Assembly (NCBI GenBank): GCA_024226555.1
Contig: JAAELO010000071.1
Coordinates: 1-64,000 of the forward strand
Direction: 5' to 3'
Source: Desulfobacterales bacterium
Lineage (GTDB): Bacteria > Desulfobacterota > Desulfobacteria > Desulfobacterales > JAAELO01
DNA: 64,000 bases
Translations under genes and position numbers: made by a program
Shown: one piece after another, positions 18,601 to 28,236 of the stretch
Layout of the letters: each line of letters begins with the position of its first letter
Numbering within the stretch: position 1 is the first letter of the stretch
Notes under the pieces: model-generated
Seen by the model: the letters and a program-made list of their open reading frames with translations, nothing else
Databases searched by the model: none
What the model was told of the DNA's origin: nothing

Positions 18601-21600
18601 CAGATGGAAGGTTGATTGTTGCAGTCTCTCCCCTTGTATATTTTTTCTTGTCTGAGGTAAAATTTAATACGCTTGCACCAGGGCCTTTATCATCCTGGGC
18701 TCTACCAGCCCAGCCCGGCCAGTCAATATATGCTATTTTACCAGTACTGTGGTTACCATTAAGATCTGTTACTCTAACTAAATATCTTCCCCAGGATGGA
18801 TATTTTACCTTAAACTTCCACTCTCCAAATCCGTTTTTAGTCGATATGACACTGGATTTAATCTCTTTAGTGCTTGAAGATGAAGTAAAGTTTGCAAGTG
18901 ATTCAGACGTTTTATCATACCACCATTTCCAGGATATCTTATAAAGAGTAACTTTGACTCTTTTTAATGAAACAGGTTCTCCTCTGTTGTTTATTGATGC
19001 AACTTTCACGGTATGGTCAATATCAGTTAGAAGCATACCCCTTGCAACATCACCTTTTGGCATTTTTACACCAACATAATTAGAAAATGGGTGAAAAGGA
19101 ACGCTTATGGAATCTGAACTGAAAGCACCGCTGCTTTCAAAAACCCTGCTATAAAAACTTGCGCTTAACATTCCCGGAGCATGACTGTTAACATCTATAC
19201 TTTTGTTAAAATTGACATAACCTTCAGAGTCCAGAGAACCATTAAAAAGTGTTTGCTTTGAAGAACTAAATACTCTTGAAGGGTCATCGAAGGCATAATC
19301 AGTAAATCTTTTAAATTTTGTTGGTTTGCTGTTAAGAGAAACACTTACATCAGCTGAGAGATGTGAAGCCTTTGCACCATGTAACCACTGACCAAAAAGT
19401 TTAAATCCGAGGTTTCCATCATCTTTATATAGAGCTTTTTTATCTCCATAATTAAGCTTGACCTTAAGTCTGTTGGGGATAACAGTTTCAACTTTAATCT
19501 GTTTGGCAAAAGTTAAGCCCCCCAGATTGACTACTGCTTTCCAGTTGCCGGTTTGAGCAGAATTATCTGTTTTGAGTTTAAAAGCATGGAAGTTATTAAG
19601 AGACTTTTCAGGAAGAAAACTCTCAATCAACTGACCCTTTGGATTAAAAAAATCAAGTGAAACAGGGTGGTTTTTGGGTAGAACACCTTTTTTATCCTCA
19701 AGAACAAAAGTCAGAAAGATGTTGTCTCCAGGTCTCCAGACTCCCCTTTCTCCATATATATAGCCTTTAACTCCCTTGTTGACCTTTGCTCCTGCAACAT
19801 CAAAGTGGCTGACAGGTAGAGAGCTGCTTTCATTAAGTTTTATATATCCTTTCTGACCTTTCTTTTCCACAGTCAGATAAAAAGGAACACCCCTAATTTT
19901 AAGGTTGGAAAAGCCTTTGTTATTGGTTTTTCCTTTTGAGATAAGCTTATTCTGGTAGTTATAAGCTTTTATATTAACGTCACCAATGATATTGGTACTT
20001 AAAATATCGGTTGTAATTACATGAAGTACTCCATCTCCACCATTTTTAACGGTTATTCCTATATTTGAGGCAATATAGTTTCTTGATACAGTGACTTTTC
20101 CATTATATTCTTTATTGTAATATGCATCTTTGCATGGGTTTCTACGATCTTCCCAACCATCCCGTTCAGAATAATAGTAATCCCAGGAGCTACTCTCTTT
20201 AACTTTTGTATCTTCTTCATTTTGAAAGGGCGGTTCCTTAACAACAGGAGTTTGTCTATCTATAACAGAGCAAGGATAGGAAGAATTACTTCTGTTAAAT
20301 GAAAGTGTTAGTCTAAAAAGACTGTTAGGGTGTTTTTTAAATAGTTCAGTAGCATCAAGTGAATATCTTGTCCATTTTACAAGGTTGTTTTTGTCTGCTT
20401 TCAGAGGGATAGTTTTCCTAAAGATAAATCTACCAACTCTCTTTATTTCTCTATTTCCATCCATTTTATTGACCTGTAGAAACTGACCAATATTTTTACT
20501 GAAAACTTCAAGAGCTGTAACCTGTACAGAGTTCAGATTCACAGCTTCGAATGGGATTTTTAGATTTTCATTTCCCGGAATAATTACCCCTTTGCCAACA
20601 AACCTAACCCCGGGTTTGATATTTTCAAAGATAACATCTTTTGAATAATCCTTATCAAGCCTTACTCCTTCAATATTTTTTATACTATTATATACTTTGA
20701 CTCTGTAACTACCCTCTCTAACCTTTGAAAGATAGGCTTTAACAATGTTTCGCTCTATTTTAAATCTTAAATTTTGTCCTCTAAGAGTAATCAAACCTCT
20801 TAAATTTTGTGAGGGTAGAAGTGGATCTGAAAATCTTATTTTTATATATTGCTGTTTTCCTGTTACAGCAGCGATCTCCGAAACCTGAAACAGGCCTCGT
20901 CGGATGACAGGTATTAAACGGTTTCCTGTTTTATCAACCCCTATTTTATCTCCATTCCAGCTAATTCTTACATTTGATTTTGAATTCTGTCTTTTTATCC
21001 CTTCAACTGTAAAGAAATGATTTTTTCCACTGGGGCTGTGGTTCCATAAAATTTTAAGCTTTAAATCATCCTGGGTTGCTTTTAGAACATTTTCTATCTT
21101 CGCATCATCTTCAGTGTCTGCTGTAGCGACTGACCCTGTTAGTTTTTGATTGGTCAGGTCGTTGTAAGCGACAGAAGAAAGCCCATCTATATTAATTTCG
21201 AAGGATTGCTTTATAACAGAAAAATCAAAGGAAAAATCGCCTAAATTTTTAGCTTTTTTAATAGAGTTTTTGAGGTTTAGAGTGGCTTTATACCTTTTTC
21301 CAGATTCGAGATTTTTTTCAGGGTAGAATGTTAATTCATTTTGTTCATTCCAGTAAGCAGTACCTTTGATTGATGGTTCAAAACTAAAGATGTCTTTAGC
21401 TTTCCCACCCACCATCTCTTTAGAAACAGCATCTTCAACAAATTTAACCCTGATAAGAGACTTTTTTGATATTGATCCATAGGTGTGAGAATATACAACA
21501 TGTTCCCACTTTGTTACTTTACCATCTTTAGTATCAGTTTTATCATCACTTCCACATGATACAATAAGAAGTAATATCAATATAATTATAAAGATACGTT

Positions 21601-21604
21601 TCAT
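15674..21604 (-). CDS. Lipoprotein alpha-2-macroglobulin with thioester motif
   Basis: This is a 1976-residue bacterial alpha-2-macroglobulin. A lipobox ends LIVSC (about residue 17), then come one Ig-like segment (about 60-115), macroglobulin domains with the MG2-type RGVWRPGDN (about 620), an acidic/basic bait-like linker (EEEEKGGEKKEKK, about 1170), the A2M domain, and the thioester motif PHGCIEQTT with Cys1399-Glu1401-Gln1402. Family members trap peptidases that enter the periplasm, through a thioester that opens when the bait is cut. It is the last gene of a minus-strand operon behind two alpha/beta hydrolases and an O-antigen ligase. SD AGGAGA precedes the ATG by 6 bases. A second, larger member sits at 28754. 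Confidence 0.9.
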   Translation of the reverse strand: MKRIFIIILILLLIVSCGSDDKTDTKDGKVTKWEHVVYSHTYGSISKKSLIRVKFVEDAVSKEMVGGKAKDIFSFEPSIKGTAYWNEQNELTFYPEKNLESGKRYKATLNLKNSIKKAKNLGDFSFDFSVIKQSFEINIDGLSSVAYNDLTNQKLTGSVATADTEDDAKIENVLKATQDDLKLKILWNHSPSGKNHFFTVEGIKRQNSKSNVRISWNGDKIGVDKTGNRLIPVIRRGLFQVSEIAAVTGKQQYIKIRFSDPLLPSQNLRGLITLRGQNLRFKIERNIVKAYLSKVREGSYRVKVYNSIKNIEGVRLDKDYSKDVIFENIKPGVRFVGKGVIIPGNENLKIPFEAVNLNSVQVTALEVFSKNIGQFLQVNKMDGNREIKRVGRFIFRKTIPLKADKNNLVKWTRYSLDATELFKKHPNSLFRLTLSFNRSNSSYPCSVIDRQTPVVKEPPFQNEEDTKVKESSSWDYYYSERDGWEDRRNPCKDAYYNKEYNGKVTVSRNYIASNIGITVKNGGDGVLHVITTDILSTNIIGDVNIKAYNYQNKLISKGKTNNKGFSNLKIRGVPFYLTVEKKGQKGYIKLNESSSLPVSHFDVAGAKVNKGVKGYIYGERGVWRPGDNIFLTFVLEDKKGVLPKNHPVSLDFFNPKGQLIESFLPEKSLNNFHAFKLKTDNSAQTGNWKAVVNLGGLTFAKQIKVETVIPNRLKVKLNYGDKKALYKDDGNLGFKLFGQWLHGAKASHLSADVSVSLNSKPTKFKRFTDYAFDDPSRVFSSSKQTLFNGSLDSEGYVNFNKSIDVNSHAPGMLSASFYSRVFESSGAFSSDSISVPFHPFSNYVGVKMPKGDVARGMLLTDIDHTVKVASINNRGEPVSLKRVKVTLYKISWKWWYDKTSESLANFTSSSSTKEIKSSVISTKNGFGEWKFKVKYPSWGRYLVRVTDLNGNHSTGKIAYIDWPGWAGRAQDDKGPGASVLNFTSDKKKYTRGETATINLPSAKQGRALFTVENGSGVLEKRWISLKQGKNRFSFKITGAMSPNVYACISLLQPHAKKKNDRPIRLYGVIPIMVENPDTILSPVLQAKDELEPLQTTTINISEKNGSPMTYTIAMVDEGLLGLTRFKTANLRKMFNKREALGVRTWDIFDEVTGAYGGDLERLLALGGDDAEEEEKGGEKKEKKRFPPVVHFEGPYTLSKGASNKHIIKIPQYIGAVRIMVVAGNKSAYGLAKKTVPVRKPLMVMATLPRVLSPKEVLEVPVNAFVLDDKIKNVNLKIEVDDHLKVLGKPVKTLSFKGVGDKLTYFKIRVGSKTGKAKFKVIANSKNEKAEHIINIDIRNPNPKITLVQKGTLTKDKNYKTKIIPVGISGTNRITLEASVIPEMGLTKRLNYLIRYPHGCIEQTTSSVFPQLYLSKMLVMSKTKVESVEKNIKAAIERLSSFQLESGGLSYWPGSYSADNWGTTYAGHFLIEASKKGYYVPPLMIKNWKNFQNTSANSWTAGGKRSELLQSYRLYTLALANSPQIGAMNRLKESKSLDNISKFMLSASYYLAGQKEIAKEIAKNTSFNVASYNELGNTYGSGLRDKAIILLSLSNMNEREKAKEIALNISKRLSTGKSYSTQTLAYSLLSLFKYYSGSKTSGAFEFTYSTNHEKDVLIKSDRLIVNKVLKNINLKGTDIQFKSRNNNKIYINIVKEGIPDIGDEVAFEKGLSINTSYYGVKDQIAEFEEMMQGRDFIADISVANTSTRDYENLVLSYIVPSGWEIHNPRFYSGTGPIPGIDYQDIRDDRIYTYFNLKAGEMKRFKVLLNATYLGKFYLPGINVEAMYNPKITASKTGRQVNVALQTSYDPDDSAACPFIYSYDRDGALVKKGTILTNIVGKTNEKLLKKRIGIIGDTLVIKEKEREVSYINYLAIEAVMKDGTKRMYTPDDERLENDDNQYLVMYQGDTAKVFFNFQNLDNIKYMILHNKGYYDLKK

Positions 21605-21618
21605 TTTTTTCTCCTGGA

Positions 21619-22542
21619 TTAATTGTTTATAGAATGTAACCAGTTAAATATATCTTCATACACTTCTGTTTTGTTAATTTCGTTAAGGATTTCGTGTCTT
21701 GCTCCACTGTAAAATTTTAAATCAACTCTATTTATACCTTGATTTTTGAAAAGATCAAAAACATTTTTTACACCCTTTGTGAAATCTCCAACAGGGTCAT
21801 TTTCTCCTGAGATCATAAACAGAGGTAAATCTTTTCTAATACTGTTGAGGTTTTTAGGGTTATTAATTTTTAATATACCTCTAAAAAGATCCAGGTATAG
21901 ACCTGCAGAGCAGATCTCACCACACATTGGGTCATTGATGAATTTATCCACCTCACTGTTATCACAACTTAACCAGTCCTGATCTGTTCTGTTTGGTTTG
22001 AAATTACTGTTGAAGTTTTCAAAGGAAATTTTATCAAGAGATTTACATTTACTCTTTTTACCAAATATAAGAGATTGTATTTTTGCAAATAAGAAACCAG
22101 GATACATTACAAATCCTGGATGTCCACCCGTTCCAATAATGACAGCTCCTTTGATATCGTTACTATAACTTAATAAATAATCCCTTAGGAGCATGGAACC
22201 CATACTATGGCCTATTTGAAATAGGTTTGAATCTGGATGTTCTTTTTGTATATGGTTTGAAAGGGTGTGTATATCGGAAACAACATGATCCCAGCCATTT
22301 TGATTTCTGAAATAGCCAAAAGAGTTGGTTTTCTCTCCAGTTATACCATGTCCCCTGTGATCATTGGCATATACTGTGAATCCTTTTCCCACAAGATATT
22401 TAGCGAATTCATCATATCTTCCTGCATGTTCTGCTACTCCATGGGAGATCTGCACCACAGGGTTTTTAGAATTTGTACACCATTTGTAGACTGTAAACTT
22501 AGTGTTATCGATTCCTTTTAATTCGAAAAGATCATAATTCAT
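21619..22542 (-). CDS. Alpha/beta hydrolase, monoacylglycerol-lipase-like
   Basis: Serine hydrolase of about 307 residues with the serine aminopeptidase S33/monoglyceride lipase pattern: oxyanion region HGVAEHAGRYDEFA, NDHRGHG, nucleophile elbow GHSMGS, and a C-terminal acid/His pair (GENDPVGD and GARHEIL). There is no signal peptide, so it is probably cytoplasmic. Substrate is likely a lysophospholipid or monoglyceride, but this is by family only. SD AAGGA is 6 bases before the ATG. It lies 14 bp upstream of the alpha-2-macroglobulin and 9 bp downstream of the lipoprotein lipase, so they form one transcript. Confidence 0.8.
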   Translation of the reverse strand: MNYDLFELKGIDNTKFTVYKWCTNSKNPVVQISHGVAEHAGRYDEFAKYLVGKGFTVYANDHRGHGITGEKTNSFGYFRNQNGWDHVVSDIHTLSNHIQKEHPDSNLFQIGHSMGSMLLRDYLLSYSNDIKGAVIIGTGGHPGFVMYPGFLFAKIQSLIFGKKSKCKSLDKISFENFNSNFKPNRTDQDWLSCDNSEVDKFINDPMCGEICSAGLYLDLFRGILKINNPKNLNSIRKDLPLFMISGENDPVGDFTKGVKNVFDLFKNQGINRVDLKFYSGARHEILNEINKTEVYEDIFNWLHSINN

Positions 22543-22551
22543 GTTGTATCC

Positions 22552-23412
22552 TTATCTGTAGAGATAGTAAGAGGCTCTCGCAGCAACCTCTGGTTCTTTA
22601 ACAAGATCACTGTGATCAAAGTCAGGGTAATCTGCGATATGGATAGCTCCTTCAATTATTGCTGAATCATAAGGAACAAGACCATCATTATCTTTATTAG
22701 TTTTTAATTTAATAAATGTCCAGCCAAACATCAATTCACCGCCCCACCCAAAGCAGTCTTTTCCATCACAATCCCCTCTAATTGTATATATTTTACCATT
22801 GTCAGCTAAAGGGGAATTATATATCGGGTATTTCTTGTTAAAATCTCTAATGAATTCGGGTTTGAGATTGGAAATCGCCTCTGTTGCATTCATAAAAAAA
22901 CCGGCCCACTCAAAATTATCAGCCAGAGGTGAACCTTTGTGTGGAGTCCCCAATGTGACAAGTCCATTAACGGTATTCGGGTTTTTATGTATAAATGCTC
23001 TTGAAACAAGGCCACCCATACTGTGGGCAATTATAGAAAAATTTTTGTTCAGAGATCTCTTTTCCTGAAGAAGTTTTATCTTCTTTTCAAGAAGGAAGGC
23101 TTGTGTTTCTATGCTTTGATCACCCGCACTACTGTCATCTTTACCACAACTATATATGATTTTATCATTAAGTTTTTTTGCAGAAAGAAGATCGGACTCG
23201 TTTAAATATACTGTATATACATTTTCAGAACCCCAGATATTCAGACACACACCAAGGAATTTTTCTCCCCAGGGATGTTTATTTGTAAGACCATGGATTA
23301 AAACAAGATCATGTTCGTTAATACTATTTTTTTTGAGATTTAATTTTTGGTGATTGCAGGTTGAAGCTATAATAAAGAAGAGAATTAATGATATGTATTT
23401 CAACAGTTTCAA
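22552..23412 (-). CDS. Exported lipase/esterase-type alpha/beta hydrolase (TTG start)
   Basis: The start is TTG at 23410-23412 with AAGGG 8 bases upstream. A hydrophobic signal ends at Cys19 (IASTC), close to but not a perfect lipobox, so it is either a lipoprotein or simply secreted. The lipase core has LVLIHGLT (oxyanion strand), nucleophile elbow AHSMGG, GLVTLGTPHKGSP (PGAP1/triacylglycerol-lipase-like), an acidic residue in NDGLVPYDSA and a later His (DHSDL). The expected triad is complete. It sits between the O-antigen ligase and the second hydrolase, 9 bp before it. Acts on lipids or esters in the periplasm, by inference. Confidence 0.75.
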   Translation of the reverse strand: MKLLKYISLILFFIIASTCNHQKLNLKKNSINEHDLVLIHGLTNKHPWGEKFLGVCLNIWGSENVYTVYLNESDLLSAKKLNDKIIYSCGKDDSSAGDQSIETQAFLLEKKIKLLQEKRSLNKNFSIIAHSMGGLVSRAFIHKNPNTVNGLVTLGTPHKGSPLADNFEWAGFFMNATEAISNLKPEFIRDFNKKYPIYNSPLADNGKIYTIRGDCDGKDCFGWGGELMFGWTFIKLKTNKDNDGLVPYDSAIIEGAIHIADYPDFDHSDLVKEPEVAARASYYLYR

Positions 23413-23447
23413 ATAATCACCCTTCTCTTTAGACCATTATCGATTCT

Positions 23448-24647
23448 TTAACTCTCTTTCTTCAACCCATTTTCTAAATAGGGATTAACAACTAAGCATC
23501 CAGAAAATAAAATCAGATAAAAAATAATAGCACCATAAGATATTAATTCTGTATGGAAACATTGAGTCGCAAAAAAACCAATAGTTGATGTAAGTGCTGC
23601 AATTACATATAAACTCTCATCATCACTTAATTTTTTATAGTTTTTTATTTGAGTATATATAATATAAAAGAGACTTGACATAAATAAAGTAAAGAAGATA
23701 AGACCATTTTTTATAAATATTTCCAGAAAACTATTATGAAAATCGTGTGTATAAAGGAAAGCATTTTTATATTTTTCCTGATATTCCATTGGTTTTGACG
23801 AGAGAAATTTTTGATATAATTCCTTACCTTTTTTAATACCTGTTCCAAAGAAAAGATTTTCTTTCGAAAACTCTATACCTGTTACCCATAAATTTAATCT
23901 TGAAACATTGGAGTGATTTGTATTTGTGTTTGCAATTGAGTTGAATCTGTCTGTTTTATTATTAAATATAATAGAAATTAATAAAATTATTAATATAAAA
24001 GGCAAAATTAACTTTCTTTTAAAAAACAATATATAAAAAACTGACCCTAAAAACCAGCCTACCCAGGCTCCTCTACTTTCAGTCATAATTGTGGCATAAA
24101 TCAGAATAGGTATAGATATGCCTAAAAAAATTCTAATGGGAAGTTTTTTTCTAAGATTAAAAACAAGAACACTATTTATTAATATTACCAGCATTAACAT
24201 ATCTGCTGTTCTACCCACAGGATGTTTACCATTAAAAACAGTTGAGAATTGACCTTTAAAAAGACCATACAATACAGCTAAAATTGCAGAAATTGTTAGC
24301 GCAACTATTAACACTTTTAAAGAATTTTTATTCCGTACAAACACTGCAAAAGGTAGTATTGTTAGCATAAATTTAAACTGGTTTAAAAATTGGCCGGATC
24401 CTTCAAAGCCGCTATGGGAAAAACAACTAAGAAAAAAACCAATAATATAGGTTGCTAATAGAATAGTGACATATTTTTTTTCAATAAAAAACTTTCTTTC
24501 ATATGAAACGATATAAATCAGACTTAAAATAATTAGTAAAAGAAGGAAACCATTTATTGCAGCTTTTGATATAAAAAGTGATATACAAAGCAATATAATA
24601 AGTATGAATCCGGTTTTCTGGATCCCTTTTTCCCAATTTATTTCCAT
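23448..24647 (-). CDS. O-antigen ligase-type (Wzy_C/WaaL) membrane protein
   Basis: A multi-pass membrane protein of about 12 segments, with the Wzy_C-type large loop in the second half (about residues 230-310) that contains GTGIKKGK and HDFHNSFLEIFIKNG, the H-N-x-(F/Y)-L region typical of O-antigen ligases. Its job would be transfer of polysaccharide from lipid carrier to lipid A-core or another acceptor. The start ATG 24645-24647 (MEINWEKG) gives a sensible cytoplasmic N-terminus. The frame continues upstream to 24701 without a ribosome-binding site. It heads the operon with two hydrolases and the alpha-2-macroglobulin. No other LPS genes are in view. Confidence 0.75.
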   Translation of the reverse strand: MEINWEKGIQKTGFILIILLCISLFISKAAINGFLLLLIILSLIYIVSYERKFFIEKKYVTILLATYIIGFFLSCFSHSGFEGSGQFLNQFKFMLTILPFAVFVRNKNSLKVLIVALTISAILAVLYGLFKGQFSTVFNGKHPVGRTADMLMLVILINSVLVFNLRKKLPIRIFLGISIPILIYATIMTESRGAWVGWFLGSVFYILFFKRKLILPFILIILLISIIFNNKTDRFNSIANTNTNHSNVSRLNLWVTGIEFSKENLFFGTGIKKGKELYQKFLSSKPMEYQEKYKNAFLYTHDFHNSFLEIFIKNGLIFFTLFMSSLFYIIYTQIKNYKKLSDDESLYVIAALTSTIGFFATQCFHTELISYGAIIFYLILFSGCLVVNPYLENGLKKES

Positions 24648-24815
24648 AAAACTAAAAACCTCATAATTAAAGCTTAACGCAAGCATTATTAAACATTGCA
24701 TAAAAAACTATAGAATCCAAATTCTCTATATTTTTTTATACCAATCTTTGAAAAAGCTAACAGTTATTTATTGTTCAGATTTGAATACATAAACTGAAAT
24801 GAATTTGATAGCAAC

Positions 24816-24846
24816 ATAAAAAAGAGGTTTGTTAAACCTCTTTTTT
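24816..24846 (-). terminator. Rho-independent terminator of the pta-ackA operon
   Basis: On the minus strand, AAAGAGGTTT pairs with AAACCTCTTT around a three-base loop and is followed by T residues, 51 bp after the ackA stop. The plus strand also carries a T run (24841-24846). Confidence 0.85.
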
Positions 24847-24897
24847 ATGTGTTTTATTATTGAATTTTAGTGCAGATACAGATTGAAATTATTACAA

Positions 24898-26106
24898 TTA
24901 ACTGTTTTTAATCGAATCCACAGCATCTTTTGCAATCTGGAGCTCTTCATTGGTAGGTATAACCCAAAGCTGAACTTTACTTTCATCCTTACTAATCTTT
25001 TTAGGCTCCTGTATTCTTCCCTCATTTTTTTCAAGGTCAAGTTCAATGCCTAATCCTTCAAGGTTACTGCACACAGATGCTCTGACAACATCATCGTTTT
25101 CACCAATACCAGCTGTAAAAACAATAACATCCACATTTCCAAGAGCTGCATAATATGCACCTATATATTTTTTAACTCTGTATGCGAACATGTCTATTGC
25201 AAGTTTTGCTCTTTCATCGCCCTTTTCAATGCTCGCATGGATGTCTCTCATATCATTCATCCCGCAGATACCCTTTAATCCACTATCTTTGTTCAATATG
25301 GCATCAACTTCTCTAAGTCTTATTCCTTTTCTTTCGGCGATATAACCTGCTATAGCAGGGTCAATGTCCCCACATCTTGATCCCATCATTACACCAGCAA
25401 GTGGTGTCATTCCCATTGATGTATCGATGCATTCTCCATTTTTAACAGCAGCTATTGAGCCACCATTTCCAAGGTGAACTGTGATTACATTTATATCTTC
25501 AGGATTTTTGCCCATTTTACGTGCTACAAATCTACTAACAAATTTGTGGGATGTCCCATGGAACCCATAGCGTCTGATCTTAAGATCTGTATAGAATTCA
25601 TATGGAAGTGGATAAATATACGCATAGGGAGGCATTGTGCTGTGGAAGTCTGTATCAAAAACTGCAACATTTGGTGTGCCAGGCAGAAGTTCTTCTGCAA
25701 CCTCTATTCCCATAAGGTTTGCTGGATTATGAAGAGGAGCAAGAGGATTATTTTCTTCAATGGCTTTTTTAACATCTTCATTGATGAGTTTAGCACCTTT
25801 GGAAGATTCACCGCCCTGCACAACTCTATGTCCTATTAACTCAATCTCATTCTTTTCCTTTATTACACCGGTATCTTCTCCGGTTATCATCTCAATTACA
25901 AGATGCATTCCTTTTCTATGATCAACTATCTCACAATCAATATTTGTTTTTTCAACATCATCACCCTGATGTTTTTTATGGGAGATAGTTCCTTTTTCCT
26001 CTCCTATTCTTTCAATCAGACCAGAAGCCATGAGAGATTGATTTTCCATATTCAAAAGCTGATATTTAAGTGAGGAACTACCTGTGTTTATTACAAGAAC
26101 TTTCAT
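24898..26106 (-). CDS. ackA: Acetate kinase
   Basis: Acetate kinase of the normal 402-residue length. The N-terminus has VLVINTGSSSLKYQL. The catalytic region includes FDTDFHSTMPPYAYIYPLP, RRYGFHGTSHKFV, HLGNGGSIAAVKNG and the C-terminal FTAGIGEND. It converts acetyl phosphate and ADP into acetate and ATP (reversible). It lies 21 bp after pta on the same strand, the usual arrangement for acetate production or assimilation. The downstream terminator suggests that the operon ends here. Confidence 0.97.
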   Translation of the reverse strand: MKVLVINTGSSSLKYQLLNMENQSLMASGLIERIGEEKGTISHKKHQGDDVEKTNIDCEIVDHRKGMHLVIEMITGEDTGVIKEKNEIELIGHRVVQGGESSKGAKLINEDVKKAIEENNPLAPLHNPANLMGIEVAEELLPGTPNVAVFDTDFHSTMPPYAYIYPLPYEFYTDLKIRRYGFHGTSHKFVSRFVARKMGKNPEDINVITVHLGNGGSIAAVKNGECIDTSMGMTPLAGVMMGSRCGDIDPAIAGYIAERKGIRLREVDAILNKDSGLKGICGMNDMRDIHASIEKGDERAKLAIDMFAYRVKKYIGAYYAALGNVDVIVFTAGIGENDDVVRASVCSNLEGLGIELDLEKNEGRIQEPKKISKDESKVQLWVIPTNEELQIAKDAVDSIKNS

Positions 26107-26127
26107 TTTTTAAAACCTTAATATTTA

Positions 26128-28236
26128 TTATTTATTATTTTTCCCGGCATGTGCCTGGATGGCTGTTATAGCCACTGTATTAACTATATCTGCTACATTG
26201 CATCCCCTGCTAAGGTCGTTAACAGGTTTGTTAAGGCCCTGAAGAATAGGACCAATTGCGAGAGATCCTTCTGTTGACCTTTGCACTGCTTTGTAGGTAT
26301 TGTTTCCGGTATTTAAATCAGGAAAAACAAAAACTGTTGCATTTCCAGCAACTTTGCTTCCCGGCATTTTTAGATTAGCAACCTTGGGATCAATTGCAGC
26401 ATCATACTGAACTGGTCCGGCTATTAAGAGGTCACTTCTTTTCTCTTTGGCAATGGCCCTTGCTTTTGCCACTTTTTCAACATCAACACCAGATCCTGAT
26501 GTACCTGTTGAATATGAGAGCATGGCAGTTAGTGGTTCTATTCCAAATGTTTTAGCAGTTTCAGCCGATGCTATTGCAACCTCAGCAAGTTCTTCAGCCG
26601 TTGGGTTTGTAATGATAGCACAATCTCCAAAAACCAAAACTTTGTCTTTCAGGCACATCAGAAAAACAGATGAAACAACAGATGCCCCTGGTTTTGTTTT
26701 AATAATCTGAAAAGCAGGTCTGATTGTATGGGCAGTTGTATGTCGTGAACCAGAAACCATACCATCAGCATCACCCTTATGGGTCATCATTGTACCAAAA
26801 TAGGTTTCATCAGAGATCGCATCCCTTGCATTATCTCTTGTAATACCTTTTACTTTTCTAAGCTGGTAGAACTCTTCAACATAGTCATCAAAAAGCGGGC
26901 TTTTTGAGGGTTCAATTATGTTAACATTTGGAAGGCTCAGGCCAAGGGTTGATATCTTGTTTTTTATGAGCTCTTCTTTACCAAGTAATGTAATGTCACA
27001 CACATCTCGTCTCAAAAGAATATCCGCAGCATTTAGAATTCTCTCACCAATTCCTTCTGGTAGAACAATATGCTGTTTATTTTTTCTCGCTCGTCCAATA
27101 AGTTTATATTCAAACATCTGTGGAGTTATTCTCTTTGATTTATGTGAAATCAGTTTTTCCTTGAGTTCACTACGCTGGATATTTGTATCAAAGAGACCCA
27201 GAGCTGATGATATCTTTTTCTTATTTTTTGGATCTATTGTAACATTACTTTTATGAAGAGAATCTACTGTTGGATAGGTGGAGTCTTTTGTCAGAAGGAC
27301 AGGGACTGGTATACCGTGCCATCCTTCAACCAGTTTCTCGATACTCTTGGGTGGAAGTTTGCCCCCTGTAAGGACAATCCCTGAAACATTTGGATAACCA
27401 GTTGATATTCGTGATGCCATAGATGCGAGAATGATATCAGGCCTGTCATTTGATGTAACTATAAGGTCTCCTTCCTGAATATAATTTAAGAAGTTACTTA
27501 CCTGCATTGCAGCTACAACAACATTGTCTATCTTTTTATCAAGGTATTTTCTTCCATAGATAACCTGTGCATCGAGCCATTTCAGCACATCAAGCATTGT
27601 AGGGTTTGAAAGTGCTTTCTCTTCAGGAATTACATAGGCAACACCATTGGGTATATTTATGTTATCAGATAAGGCCTTTAAAATAGCTTCTTTATCTGAT
27701 TTATCAGCCCTGTTCACTATAACACCCATTGTATCAACCCCTTTTTCAGAAAGGGTGTCAATTGCAAGTTGTGATATGCTGACTATCTCTTCAACATTAT
27801 GGTTCTTTCCGTTACTGATTGTAATTGCAGGACAACCAAGGTTTTCAGCTATTGCAGCATCAATGTCAGAATTAAAGGATTCATGTCCATCCTCGAAATC
27901 AGTTCCTTCAATTAAAACAAAATCGCATTTTTCCTGAAGCTGTTGATATTGATTCAGGATTATTTTCATTAGCTCTGAATGCCTGCCTTCATGAATCAGC
28001 ATTTTTGCCTGATTAAGATCAACCGCATACATATCGTCATAATCAAGTTCTAAATTGAAATGGGATTTTATAAGATTTATATCATGATCCATTTTACCTT
28101 CAGGTTGTGACTTGATAATTGGTCTGAAGAAACCAACTTTTCTGATATCCCTTAAAAGAAGCGCCATTAAACCAAGTACGATAACTGATTTTCCACTTTT
28201 TTCAGTAACTGTTGTTATATATAAGCTATTAGCCAT
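26128..28236 (-). CDS. pta: Phosphate acetyltransferase, long form
   Basis: 702 residues, the long type with an N-terminal AAA-like (dethiobiotin synthetase-like) regulatory domain, a DRTGG domain (about 210-320), and the C-terminal phosphotransacetylase domain (about 370-700) with MVSGSRHTTAHTIRPA and GFC-type segment near the end (RGCNVADIVNTVAITAIQA). It makes acetyl phosphate from acetyl-CoA for AckA. The start is ATG 28234-28236; a TTG 12 bases upstream is also open, but the strong GGAAGGGG lies directly ahead of the ATG. It is co-transcribed with ackA. The 500 bp upstream (28249-28753) hold no gene. Confidence 0.95.
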   Translation of the reverse strand: MANSLYITTVTEKSGKSVIVLGLMALLLRDIRKVGFFRPIIKSQPEGKMDHDINLIKSHFNLELDYDDMYAVDLNQAKMLIHEGRHSELMKIILNQYQQLQEKCDFVLIEGTDFEDGHESFNSDIDAAIAENLGCPAITISNGKNHNVEEIVSISQLAIDTLSEKGVDTMGVIVNRADKSDKEAILKALSDNINIPNGVAYVIPEEKALSNPTMLDVLKWLDAQVIYGRKYLDKKIDNVVVAAMQVSNFLNYIQEGDLIVTSNDRPDIILASMASRISTGYPNVSGIVLTGGKLPPKSIEKLVEGWHGIPVPVLLTKDSTYPTVDSLHKSNVTIDPKNKKKISSALGLFDTNIQRSELKEKLISHKSKRITPQMFEYKLIGRARKNKQHIVLPEGIGERILNAADILLRRDVCDITLLGKEELIKNKISTLGLSLPNVNIIEPSKSPLFDDYVEEFYQLRKVKGITRDNARDAISDETYFGTMMTHKGDADGMVSGSRHTTAHTIRPAFQIIKTKPGASVVSSVFLMCLKDKVLVFGDCAIITNPTAEELAEVAIASAETAKTFGIEPLTAMLSYSTGTSGSGVDVEKVAKARAIAKEKRSDLLIAGPVQYDAAIDPKVANLKMPGSKVAGNATVFVFPDLNTGNNTYKAVQRSTEGSLAIGPILQGLNKPVNDLSRGCNVADIVNTVAITAIQAHAGKNNK

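Noticed and set aside
18477-18944. 155-codon plus-strand open frame inside the alpha-2-macroglobulin gene
   Set aside because: It lies opposite a long, well-supported coding region and has no ribosome-binding site or recognisable domain.
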